Shown in pieces: positions 1 through 7,849 of a stretch of DNA of 45,339 bases; within the stretch, counting starts at the first letter, position 1; every line of letters starts with the position of its first letter. Made by a program: the position numbers and the translations under genes. The DNA lies in NCBI GenBank assembly GCA_946414095.1, contig CAMKNB010000010.1, forward strand, positions 1 to 45,339, written 5' to 3'. This stretch comes from an uncultured Mycoplasmatota bacterium (GTDB lineage: Bacteria > Bacillota_I > Bacilli_A > RF39 > UBA660). The notes under the pieces are model-generated. The model was given only the letters and a program-made list of their open reading frames with translations. It was not told where the DNA came from and did no database searches.

Positions 1-1
1 T

Positions 2-169
2 TTAGAAGAAATAGACAAACTATCAGAAAAATATAAAATTAATATTTTAAAAGGCGCTAGTGATAAAGTAGATGATGTTGCTCGTCAAATAGTAAATAAA
101 TATGGTAAAAATGAACTTAATAAAATTGCTAAATTAAACTTTAAAAATACAGAAAAGATTTTAAATTAA
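2..169 (+). CDS. 3' end of an unidentified gene (partial, cut by window edge)
   Basis: An open frame runs in from the left edge for 55 codons and stops at a TAA. The tail is Lys/Asn/Ile-rich, predicted helical, and ends KNTEKILN. Such an ending (helix, then N-x-x-KIL) is seen at the C-terminus of PHP-type phosphatases and TatD-like hydrolases, but the piece is too short to assign a family. It is the only plus-strand protein gene in the left part of the window and converges on the minus-strand mutS operon. No strong G+C-rich terminator follows; only A/T tracts are visible after the stop. Confidence 0.6.
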   Translation, partial: LEEIDKLSEKYKINILKGASDKVDDVARQIVNKYGKNELNKIAKLNFKNTEKILN

Positions 170-264
170 AATTTTTTTTATTTTTTTGATAATTTATTTT
201 TAATAATAAAATTTATATTTAATATTTAATTATATCTAAGAAATAATTAATTTTTCATAAATAA

Positions 265-295
265 AAACGAGCTAATTATTTAATTTTGCTCGTTT
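265..295 (-). terminator. Probable rho-independent terminator of the mutS operon
   Basis: The 8-bp arms at 265-272 (AAACGAGC) and 288-295 pair, with further A/T pairing inside the 15-nt loop. Read on the minus strand the stem is followed by a T-rich tract (TTTTTATTTAT), so it should end minus-strand transcription about 150 nt past the stop codon at 445. The right arm touches the -35 box of the plus-strand promoter at 294. Confidence 0.6.
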
Positions 296-322
296 GACTA
301 TATTATTTTTATATAGTATTTT
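294..322 (+). promoter_or_regulatory. Plus-strand promoter of the candidate small RNA
   Basis: TTGACT (294-299), a 17-nt spacer, then TATTTT (317-322). The -35 matches consensus at five of six bases and the spacing is ideal; the -10 is weaker. The expected transcription start is 328-331, exactly where the 12-bp inverted repeat begins. No protein-coding frame follows. Confidence 0.6.
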
Positions 323-328
323 AATTGT

Positions 329-450
329 GCACTTAGTGGCAAGAACTCTCATTTATTAAATTTGTTTTCTTTTCTTTATTAATCATTTTTATTTATTTTA
401 TTCTATCTACTACCCTACACTTAAGTTAGCCACTAAGTGTTTTTTTATTT
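329..450 (+). ncRNA. Candidate small structured RNA with its own promoter and terminator
   Basis: The gap between the left partial gene and the stop at 445 holds an inverted repeat of 12 bp including one G-U pair: 329-340 (GCACTTAGTGGC) with 429-440. The arms enclose 88 nt of A/U- and pyrimidine-rich sequence with C-containing patches near 346-350 and 408-418. The right arm is followed directly by TTTTTTTATTT, so the plus-strand transcript would end in a standard terminator. A promoter sits immediately upstream. I see none of the hallmarks of SRP RNA, 5S rRNA, tmRNA, RNase P RNA or tRNA. It could be a trans-acting sRNA with an exposed loop, or an antisense RNA to the mutS-operon 3' UTR. The class is unknown to me. 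Confidence 0.55.
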
Positions 451-1029
451 GTCTAATCCTAATTTTAAAGTCATAGAACTTATCTTTTCATTAAGTTCAT
501 CTATCTTTATATCATGTTTATCATCATACATAGTATTAATTCCATTAATTCTCGTGCTTGCTCTTCCTATTTCATCTACAACCCTATGATATATAGCAGC
601 ATCTTTATCATATAAGTAAGATAATAATTCACATATATCATAATTACATGCTGCAACTCTGTGCGCTTGTAATTTCTCTAGAGCTATATTTATTTTACTC
701 ATAATAGTACTTTGTTCTTTTAACTCTTTTGTTGCATCATTTATAAAGCTAATAATATGTTCTAATTCATTATTTACCCCATTATTAATAATAGCTGAAA
801 TAAAATTAATAACTACAATTCTAATTTTAGCTTTATTCATGTTCTTTATTGCTTCATGTCTTATTGTACTAACAGCATGATAGTTATTCCATGCATTATC
901 AAAACTTTCATTAATTAAAGCTTCTTCCCTATTTTTTTCTTCTAGTGCTTCTTCAATAGTTTGAGTTTTTTCTAATTCTTCTTTAATTAATCTTTTTAAT
1001 TCTTCTTGATCAAATGTAATCTCATCCAT
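445..1029 (-). CDS. Hypothetical coiled-coil protein downstream of mutS
   Basis: A 194-residue soluble protein with no signal peptide or membrane segment. The first 45 residues are strongly charged (Glu/Lys/Leu) and look like a coiled coil; the rest is predicted mostly helical, with scattered Cys and His but no motif I recognise. The start is supported by AGGAGGG seven bases upstream of the ATG. It lies 15 bases after mutS on the same strand, so it is probably co-transcribed with it. It is not MutL, the usual mutS neighbour in Bacillota. Its stop codon lies inside the U-tract of the convergent small-RNA terminator. No function can be assigned. Confidence 0.8.
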   Translation of the reverse strand: MDEITFDQEELKRLIKEELEKTQTIEEALEEKNREEALINESFDNAWNNYHAVSTIRHEAIKNMNKAKIRIVVINFISAIINNGVNNELEHIISFINDATKELKEQSTIMSKINIALEKLQAHRVAACNYDICELLSYLYDKDAAIYHRVVDEIGRASTRINGINTMYDDKHDIKIDELNEKISSMTLKLGLDK

Positions 1030-1044
1030 TTTTAACCCTCCTAA

Positions 1045-3567
1045 TTATAACTTCTTTTTAATTTGATCTAATATATTAATTGCTTCAATAGGTGTTACTT
1101 CATAAGGATTTATTGTTTTAATATATTCTCTTAATTCATCTACTTCATTATCAAAATTTAGTGATAATTGTTGTACTTTTCTAGTCTTTTTAGAATCTTT
1201 ACTTTCATAATATTCTAAAAGTTCATTTGCTCTTGTAATAACATTTTCTGGTAGGTTTGCAAGTTTAGCAACATTAATACCATAACTTTTATCAACTGGA
1301 CCATCCATTACTTTATGTAAGAATGTAACTTCTCCATTTTCTTCTGATACTTCAACATGTACATTTTTAACATCACTTAAATTATTTTCCATATCGGTAA
1401 GTTCATGATAGTGTGTTGAGAATAATGTTTTACATTTAATATTTCTAGATATATATTCAATAATAGAACCTGCTAAACTCATTCCATCATATGTACTAGT
1501 ACCTCGACCAAGTTCATCAAATAATATTAAGCTGTTTTTAGTTGCATTTTTAAGAGCACTAGCACTTTCCTTCATTTCAACCATAAATGTAGATTCTCCA
1601 CCAACTAAATCATCACTAGCACCTATTCTTGTAAATATCTTATCAAATATAGGAATATTGCATACTTTAGCTGGTACAAATGAACCAATTTGATTAAGTA
1701 TTGCTATTATACCAGTTTGTCTCATATAAGTACTTTTACCACTCATATTAGGCCCGGTAATTATTAATATATTTGTATTATTATCAAGAATTACATCATT
1801 ATCTATATATTCACCCTCAATTACGCTTTCAACTACTGGATGTCTTCCACCTACTATTTCAACTATTCCATTTTCATTAATTGTTGGTTTGATAAAATTA
1901 TGTTCTTCAGCAATTGTTGCAAAAGACTGTATTACATCTAAATAAGCTATTTTATATGATGTTGTTTGTAATAAAGAAATATATTTTTTAATTTCATCTT
2001 TTATATTGCAAAATACTTCATATTCTAGATTATTTAATCTTTCTTCTGCATTTAATATCATATTTTCTTTTTCTTTTAATAATGGTGTTATATATCTTTC
2101 ACAATTAGATAAAGTTTGTTTTCTATCATATTCATATTCATCTTTAACTAAAGATATTTGTCCTTTAGGAACTTCTATATAATAACCAAACACTTTATTA
2201 AATCCAACTTTAAGACCCTTAATACCAGTTCTTTCTTTTTCTTCACTTTCAAAATTAGATATAAAATCTTTCCCATTAGTTTTAATACTTCTAAGTTCAT
2301 CAATTTCTGTATTAAATCCATCTTTAATTATTCCGCCCTCTTTAATACTAATTGGAACTTCTTCTTTAATCGCTGATTCAATTAAATCTCTAATATGATC
2401 AAAAGTATCTAATTTCTCAAGTCCTAAAGATTCCATAATATTATTAATATCTGGAAATACTTTTAAACTATTTTTAAGTTGAAGCATATCTCTAGCATTA
2501 AGCGTAGAACAAGCTACTTTACCAGTTAAACGTTCTAAATCATATATTTCATATAAAAACTCTCTAAGTTCACTTTTAAGTAAAAATTCGTTTATTAATT
2601 TTTCAACTAGATTTTGCCTTTCAATAATCTCTTCTTTTTGTATAGAAGGACTAATTATAAAACTCTTTAAAAGTCTACTACCCATGGCTGTTCTTGTTTT
2701 ATCCATAAAACCAAGTAAACTATTTTGTCTATCTTTATTTCTTAGTGTTTCAACAAGTTCTAAATTTTTAATACATTCTTTATTTAATTCTAAGAATAAT
2801 TTATTATCAATTATTTCCAAATGCTGCAAATGACTTAAATCTTGCTTTAATGAATTAACTAAATAATTTAATAGTCTAGATGTTACTCTAATTACTTTTT
2901 CATCATTTATTCCATCAAACACATTATTACTTTTATATATTTTATCGTCATCATAAAATGATACATAAATATTATAATTAGTTTTAAATTTAGATAATAA
3001 TTTACTATCAAAATCATTACTTACTACTATTTCTTTTATATTTAAATTAACAATATGACTAATTAGTTTTTCTTCATCATGAGATATGTAAGTAGAATAT
3101 ATTTTACCACTTAATATATCTGCATAAGACATAATATATGCATATTTATAGTCTTCTATAGTAGCAATATAATTAAAGTCTTTTTCACTAATCATATCTG
3201 TATTAGTAATAGTTCCTGCACTTACAATTTGTATTACTTCTCTTTTAACAATACCTTTTGCAGTCTTAGGATCTTCCATTTGTTCACATATGGCGACTTT
3301 ATATCCTTTTTCTATTAGTTTTTCTAAATAAATATTAACAGCATGATGAGGAACACCACACATTGGAATTCTTTCTTTTAATCCTGCTTGTTTGCCCGTT
3401 AATGTAAGCTCAAGTTCATGTGAAGCTGTAATTGCATCATCAAAAAACATTTCATAGAAGTCACCTAATCTATAAAATAATATTACATCTTCATATTCAC
3501 TTTTAGTCTTCATGTACTCACGCATCATTGGACTAACATCATTTAAATCAATATCTTTTCTTTCCAT
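1045..3567 (-). CDS. mutS: DNA mismatch repair protein MutS
   Basis: Recognises base mismatches and small loops in newly replicated DNA and, with ATP, starts mismatch repair. The N-terminal mismatch-reading motif GDFYEMF is near residue 36. The C-terminal ATPase has Walker A (GPNMSGKST), a Walker B region ending in DELGRGTS, and the conserved STHYHELT. The 840-residue length is normal. The chosen ATG at 3567 begins MERKDID and fits the family N-terminus; an upstream in-frame TTG at 3591 would add eight residues that look like promoter. There is no Shine-Dalgarno sequence before the ATG, and a TATAAT box lies seven bases upstream, so the mRNA may be leaderless. First gene of a two-gene operon. 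Confidence 0.97.
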   Translation of the reverse strand: MERKDIDLNDVSPMMREYMKTKSEYEDVILFYRLGDFYEMFFDDAITASHELELTLTGKQAGLKERIPMCGVPHHAVNIYLEKLIEKGYKVAICEQMEDPKTAKGIVKREVIQIVSAGTITNTDMISEKDFNYIATIEDYKYAYIMSYADILSGKIYSTYISHDEEKLISHIVNLNIKEIVVSNDFDSKLLSKFKTNYNIYVSFYDDDKIYKSNNVFDGINDEKVIRVTSRLLNYLVNSLKQDLSHLQHLEIIDNKLFLELNKECIKNLELVETLRNKDRQNSLLGFMDKTRTAMGSRLLKSFIISPSIQKEEIIERQNLVEKLINEFLLKSELREFLYEIYDLERLTGKVACSTLNARDMLQLKNSLKVFPDINNIMESLGLEKLDTFDHIRDLIESAIKEEVPISIKEGGIIKDGFNTEIDELRSIKTNGKDFISNFESEEKERTGIKGLKVGFNKVFGYYIEVPKGQISLVKDEYEYDRKQTLSNCERYITPLLKEKENMILNAEERLNNLEYEVFCNIKDEIKKYISLLQTTSYKIAYLDVIQSFATIAEEHNFIKPTINENGIVEIVGGRHPVVESVIEGEYIDNDVILDNNTNILIITGPNMSGKSTYMRQTGIIAILNQIGSFVPAKVCNIPIFDKIFTRIGASDDLVGGESTFMVEMKESASALKNATKNSLILFDELGRGTSTYDGMSLAGSIIEYISRNIKCKTLFSTHYHELTDMENNLSDVKNVHVEVSEENGEVTFLHKVMDGPVDKSYGINVAKLANLPENVITRANELLEYYESKDSKKTRKVQQLSLNFDNEVDELREYIKTINPYEVTPIEAINILDQIKKKL

Positions 3568-3574
3568 AGTTTCT

Positions 3575-3580
3575 ATTATA
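3575..3580 (-). promoter_or_regulatory. -10 element of mutS, very close to the start codon
   Basis: A perfect TATAAT on the minus strand ends seven bases before the mutS ATG, which places the expected transcription start on or next to the A of the start codon. The -35 region is only a T-rich stretch without a good TTGACA match. Confidence 0.55.
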
Positions 3581-3631
3581 TTACAAAACAAAAAATAAAT
3601 AAAAGAAAAATTAATTTTTTAGTATAAAAAA

Positions 3632-3654
3632 AAGAAATTAATTAATAATTTCTT
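3632..3654 (-). terminator. Terminator of the secDF-rel operon
   Basis: A 9-bp stem (3632-3640 with 3646-3654, 5-nt loop) is followed on the minus strand by an eight-T run. It directly abuts the stop codon of the M48 protease gene at 3655 and separates this operon from mutS. Confidence 0.8.
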
Positions 3655-5241
3655 TTAAAATCTAGATAGTATTAAGAATATTGATAATGCAAGTAAGATA
3701 ATATAGAAAACAATAGTAACTGTATATGTCCATATTTTCTTAGTTTTTCCATCTACAGTATACTCATATATTTCTACATATGGTACAGGACTTCTTCTAT
3801 ACCATCCTTTTACTTCTACTTCTTTATCAAAGTAAGAACTTGATTTAAATATTGCAAAAATCTTATTTACAATATTTAATGGCTGATTATAATCTAAGAA
3901 TATAATACCAGTTTTATCTTTAATAACAAAGTCTTCATTAAATATACATCCCGGATTTCCTCTACCAATAATAGTACCTTTTAATATACAAGGAACAGAA
4001 GTAATATGAGACACTTTAACTTCACCAAGAAGTTCTGAAACATTGGTTTCTTTATAACCTTTTTTATGTGCTCTACTAAATTTAAGATAACTAAATAATG
4101 TTGTTAATAATAATCCAATACCAGTAAGCATAAAATTATCTTTATCTGCATTAATATCAAAGAATAAACATACTACTGTTGCTATTAAGAAAAATCCTGG
4201 TAAGAATGATATTAATATTTCAAGCAAGAAATCATCAACATAACTTTCTGTTTTTTGTAAGTCAAATACAATATATGGTTCTTGATTATATTGTTTTGAT
4301 AATTTAGCTATTGCTTGTAATCTTTTAGAAATTAATGGGTGTGTTGAATTAAATTCAAACCATTTTGCCCATGGGTTCCACATTTCCCATTTCATTGCAT
4401 TTTTAATTTTATCTTTTGATACACCTTTTTCATCCATTGCTGATATAGTTAAAGCTTTAGATGTTTTTGAATCGAAAATTCCAAGTGCATTATTCTTATT
4501 TACATCATGTTTTTTATTTGAACTATTTTCAGTACTTAAACCAAAACCAATTTTAACAAGTGCTTCTGCTAATGAATTTGGATTTTTAGTTTCAGTAGCA
4601 CTAAATTCATCTGCATAATATTCTCTTGTTCTAGAAAGCCAAAGTATTATATACTGACAAATAATATATAAAATATATGCTACATATCCAACAATAGCTG
4701 CTTTACTATTATCACTGTCCTCTTTTGCACTTCTTGTAAATGCTTCATATATTGCATATAAAACAAGTGGTACAATTTGAGCAGCAGTCATAAATAACAT
4801 ATCCATATGAACAATATGTCCTAGTTCATGACCAACAACTGCTTTTACTTCATTTTCATTTAATAATTCAAATATACCTCTAGTTAATATAATTCTTGCA
4901 TCTTTTTTAGTTCTTCCATAAGTAAATGCATTTGGTGCTCCATCATCGATTAAACCAATTTTAGGATATTTAACATTATATTTTTTGCATTCTTCATCAA
5001 TGAATGCTCTTAAGTATTCTGGTACTTCTGCATTCATTTTTGCTTTGTAGAACCATCTCATTGATAAATCTGTAAGCCAAGGAGAAATTAAGAATTGTAT
5101 TATTAATACAATTATACTTCCAATAATTGCATATAATACATCTCCACCTAACAATAGAACTGCTAAAATTACAACACCAGCTAATAGTCCATAAAGACAA
5201 GTTATTGTAATCATAGATATTCCAAGTAAACCTTTTTTCAT
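3655..5241 (-). CDS. M48 family membrane metalloprotease (HtpX-like) with extra C-terminal domain
   Basis: A membrane zinc protease of 528 residues, probably acting in membrane-protein quality control. Two N-terminal membrane segments (about 5-55) are followed by HELGH at 138-142 and the third zinc ligand E207 in REYYADEFSA; a further segment lies near 182-203. Plain HtpX is about 290 residues. Here roughly 200 more follow, with two membrane segments, a soluble beta-rich stretch with GRGNPG and GWYRRSPVPYVEI, and a final membrane helix. That layout is known among larger M48 relatives. Start supported by GGAGTG before the ATG. Last gene of the comN-secDF-rel-dtd operon. Neighbourhood with SecDF fits a membrane surveillance role, which is inference. 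Confidence 0.88.
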   Translation of the reverse strand: MKKGLLGISMITITCLYGLLAGVVILAVLLLGGDVLYAIIGSIIVLIIQFLISPWLTDLSMRWFYKAKMNAEVPEYLRAFIDEECKKYNVKYPKIGLIDDGAPNAFTYGRTKKDARIILTRGIFELLNENEVKAVVGHELGHIVHMDMLFMTAAQIVPLVLYAIYEAFTRSAKEDSDNSKAAIVGYVAYILYIICQYIILWLSRTREYYADEFSATETKNPNSLAEALVKIGFGLSTENSSNKKHDVNKNNALGIFDSKTSKALTISAMDEKGVSKDKIKNAMKWEMWNPWAKWFEFNSTHPLISKRLQAIAKLSKQYNQEPYIVFDLQKTESYVDDFLLEILISFLPGFFLIATVVCLFFDINADKDNFMLTGIGLLLTTLFSYLKFSRAHKKGYKETNVSELLGEVKVSHITSVPCILKGTIIGRGNPGCIFNEDFVIKDKTGIIFLDYNQPLNIVNKIFAIFKSSSYFDKEVEVKGWYRRSPVPYVEIYEYTVDGKTKKIWTYTVTIVFYIILLALSIFLILSRF

Positions 5242-5259
5242 AATTATACACTCCTTTAT

Positions 5260-5715
5260 TTATTTCTTTTTAAATATTATATCACTATCTAGTACAATTG
5301 TCACAGGTCCATCATTATATATTTCAACTTTCATATCAGCACCAAATATACCTGTTTCTGTATGTACATAATCTCTTAATTTTTCATTAAATTTATCATA
5401 TAAAACTGTTGCTTCCTTCGGATTTAATGCTTCTATAAATGAAGGTCGTCTACCTTCAGTACAATTAGCATATAGAGTAAATTGACTAATACTTAGAATT
5501 GAACCTTTAGTATCAAGAATACTTAAATTCATCTTTTCATTTTCATCTTCAAATATTCTTAGGTTAACTATTTTATTAACCATTTTATCAATTATCTCTT
5601 CATTATCACCTTCAGTAAAACCAACAAGTATTACAAATCCATGATCAATTTTACCATTTACTTTTCCATCGATAGTAACACTACTTTTCTTACTTCTTTG
5701 AATAATAACTCTCAT
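5260..5715 (-). CDS. dtd: D-aminoacyl-tRNA deacylase (DTD)
   Basis: Removes D-amino acids, and glycine wrongly attached to tRNA-Ala, from tRNAs in the cytoplasm. The 151-residue length is typical. The two family signatures are present: SQFTLY at 77-82 and the Gly-cis-Pro motif in NDGPVTI (136-139), which excludes L-aminoacyl groups. The start codon overlaps the rel stop by one base (TAATG), so translation is probably coupled. The rel-dtd pair is a common arrangement in Bacillota. Confidence 0.96.
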   Translation of the reverse strand: MRVIIQRSKKSSVTIDGKVNGKIDHGFVILVGFTEGDNEEIIDKMVNKIVNLRIFEDENEKMNLSILDTKGSILSISQFTLYANCTEGRRPSFIEALNPKEATVLYDKFNEKLRDYVHTETGIFGADMKVEIYNDGPVTIVLDSDIIFKKK

Positions 5716-7844
5716 TATATAAATATCCTTTCTACTTCACGAACATTACTCATTTGTTTTATTTCATCGATAAATTTATGTAGTGAACTAATATTCTTAA
5801 CTTTACAAGTTACGTCATAAAACATTTCTTTATTCCTATTTATTAAATTAATAGAATCAATAATAACATCTGACTTAGTTGCTAAATTTACAATCTTAAC
5901 AAGTAAATCTCCAATGTCTTCAATATATACTTTTAATCTAGTAGTGTATCTATTGTCTAAACTTTGTTCCCAAGATGCTTCAATAATTCTTTCACTATTT
6001 AAATCAATATTTGGACAATTTTTAGAGTGAATTTTAACTCCATATCCACGAGTTATGTATCCTACTATTTCTTCTCCATAAACTGGATTACAACAAGTAG
6101 CAAAAGTAGATAATATATCACTAGAACCAGCTATTAGAATTCCATTTTTACTCTTAGATCCTTTTTTAGGTAAATTTACAACTTTCTTTTTAGTCTCTTT
6201 TATTTCTAATTTACCAAGTACAGTAGATGGTAAATATCTTAAAGTAGAAACTGAAAAATATATGTCATCTAAAGAATCTAAACTTAAACTTTTACATAAT
6301 TTTCCTACATTTTCATCTGTAAATAATTCATTAAAGTCGACGTTTTTCTTTTTGCATTCTTGAATTAACATTTCTTTTCCAAGAGATAAATATTTATCTC
6401 TTTCTTTTTTATAGAAATATGCTTTAATTCTACTCTTAGCACCTTCTGTTTTGACAAACTTTAACCATCCTTTAGATGGAGCATGACCTTTTTGAGTAAT
6501 AAGTTCAACTAAATCACCATCAGATAGTTCATAATCAAGTTTAACCATCTTTCCGTTTACTAATGCTCCTGTTGTAGAGTTTCCAACCTCACTATGAATT
6601 TTATATCCAAAATCAATTGGTGTTGCGCCACTTGGAAGTTCAATTATATCTCCTTTAGGAGTATAAACATAAATTTCACTCCTCTTAAGTTCATCTTTGA
6701 TATTAACAAAGAACTCCATGTTCTCTTTTATATCATTCATTTCAACCAATACTCTAAATTGCTCAAGTATTTTATCTAAATTATTTTTAACACTTCCATC
6801 AGTTTGTTCTTTATAACTCCAGTGAGATGCTACACCTTTTTCAGCTATTTCATCCATTTCGTATGTTCTAACCTGAAGTTCATAAATTCTTTTATCTTCA
6901 CCAAAAATAGTAGTATGTAAACTTTGATACATATTTGGTTTAGGATTTGCTATATAATCTTTAAATCTATTTGGAATTGGTTGATATCTTGCTTGAACTA
7001 ATCCAATTACTCTATAACAATCTTCAACATCATCTACAAGTACTCTAATACCAAGTAAATCATAAATATCATCCCATTTTTTTCCTTTTTTAAGTTTATT
7101 ATATATACCTCTTACAGATTTAACACGAGATAATATTTCATATTTAATATTATGAGCATCAAGTATTTGCATTATTTCATATTTCATTTTAGATAATGAT
7201 TTTTCAAGTTCAGTTTTTGATGCATTAATTTTATCTAAAACCTTTTTATATTCATCAGGATCTGAATATTGTAAACATAAGTCTTCAAGTTCACTTTTAA
7301 TTTTTTTCATACCAAGTCTATGTGCCATTGGTATATAAATATTTTGAGTTTCATCAATTATATATTGTTGATGAACTGGATCATGAACCCTAAGAGTTCT
7401 TAAATTATGAAGTCTATCTGCAAATTTTATAAATAATGTTGCAGGATTTTCTGAAAGACCTACTATTATTCTTCTATACTTTTCAGGATTATCAATTTTG
7501 AATGTTCTTCTTAAGTTACTTATTTTAGTGATTGAAGAAACTATATTTGCAGAATCAGTACCAAACATTTCTTCAATTTCTTCATAAGTCATCTTACCTA
7601 AAGAAATTGCTTCATGTATTAAAGCACATCCAATAGTTAATGGATCCATTTTTAGTGTTGCAAGTATATAAGCAACATTAATAGGATGAAGAATATACTC
7701 TTCACCCGTTTCTCTTTTCATCCCAGCATAAATAATTTTAGCTTGCTCGTAATACTTATTAATAAACTCAATATATTCTTTATCCATATATGAATTTAAT
7801 ACATCTAATAAATCTTCATAAGTATAATTTTTTATTATATTCAC
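5715..7844 (-). CDS. rel: RelA/SpoT-family (p)ppGpp synthetase with a degenerate hydrolase site
   Basis: Makes the alarmone (p)ppGpp from ATP and GDP/GTP on stalled ribosomes. The 709 residues follow the long-RSH order: HD hydrolase fold (about 25-190), synthetase (about 230-350, with RFKDYIA, NMYQSLHTT, ELQVRT and the ending ASHWSYKE), TGS (about 390-455), a CC...H...C zinc/RIS module (about 575-615) and a C-terminal ACT domain. In the HD domain R44, H53, H77, D143 and N147 are kept, but the HDVVEDT signature reads HEAISLG, so D78, E81 and D82 become E, S and L. I infer that hydrolysis is lost while synthesis is retained. It lies six bases after secDF and overlaps dtd. Bacilli normally carry a bifunctional Rel, which makes this unusual. 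Confidence 0.95.
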   Translation of the reverse strand: MNIIKNYTYEDLLDVLNSYMDKEYIEFINKYYEQAKIIYAGMKRETGEEYILHPINVAYILATLKMDPLTIGCALIHEAISLGKMTYEEIEEMFGTDSANIVSSITKISNLRRTFKIDNPEKYRRIIVGLSENPATLFIKFADRLHNLRTLRVHDPVHQQYIIDETQNIYIPMAHRLGMKKIKSELEDLCLQYSDPDEYKKVLDKINASKTELEKSLSKMKYEIMQILDAHNIKYEILSRVKSVRGIYNKLKKGKKWDDIYDLLGIRVLVDDVEDCYRVIGLVQARYQPIPNRFKDYIANPKPNMYQSLHTTIFGEDKRIYELQVRTYEMDEIAEKGVASHWSYKEQTDGSVKNNLDKILEQFRVLVEMNDIKENMEFFVNIKDELKRSEIYVYTPKGDIIELPSGATPIDFGYKIHSEVGNSTTGALVNGKMVKLDYELSDGDLVELITQKGHAPSKGWLKFVKTEGAKSRIKAYFYKKERDKYLSLGKEMLIQECKKKNVDFNELFTDENVGKLCKSLSLDSLDDIYFSVSTLRYLPSTVLGKLEIKETKKKVVNLPKKGSKSKNGILIAGSSDILSTFATCCNPVYGEEIVGYITRGYGVKIHSKNCPNIDLNSERIIEASWEQSLDNRYTTRLKVYIEDIGDLLVKIVNLATKSDVIIDSINLINRNKEMFYDVTCKVKNISSLHKFIDEIKQMSNVREVERIFI

Positions 7845-7849
7845 CTTCT

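Noticed and set aside
262..352. A 26-codon minus-strand frame starting at 352 and stopping in the terminator loop
   Set aside because: No ribosome-binding site, odd composition, and it lies over the small RNA and its promoter. Most likely chance.
170..450. Riboswitch or 5S/SRP/6S RNA in the left gap
   Set aside because: No SRP tetraloop sequence, no 5S loop sequences, no known riboswitch core; only the simple closing stem with a large loop is supported.
3567..3591. Longer mutS start at a TTG
   Set aside because: The extra eight codons overlap TATAAT, lack a ribosome-binding site and do not match family N-termini.
4997..5251. 84-codon minus-strand frame overlapping the M48 protease start
   Set aside because: Out-of-frame shadow; the translation has many Cys, Trp and Asn and no family features, while the M48 frame has the motifs.
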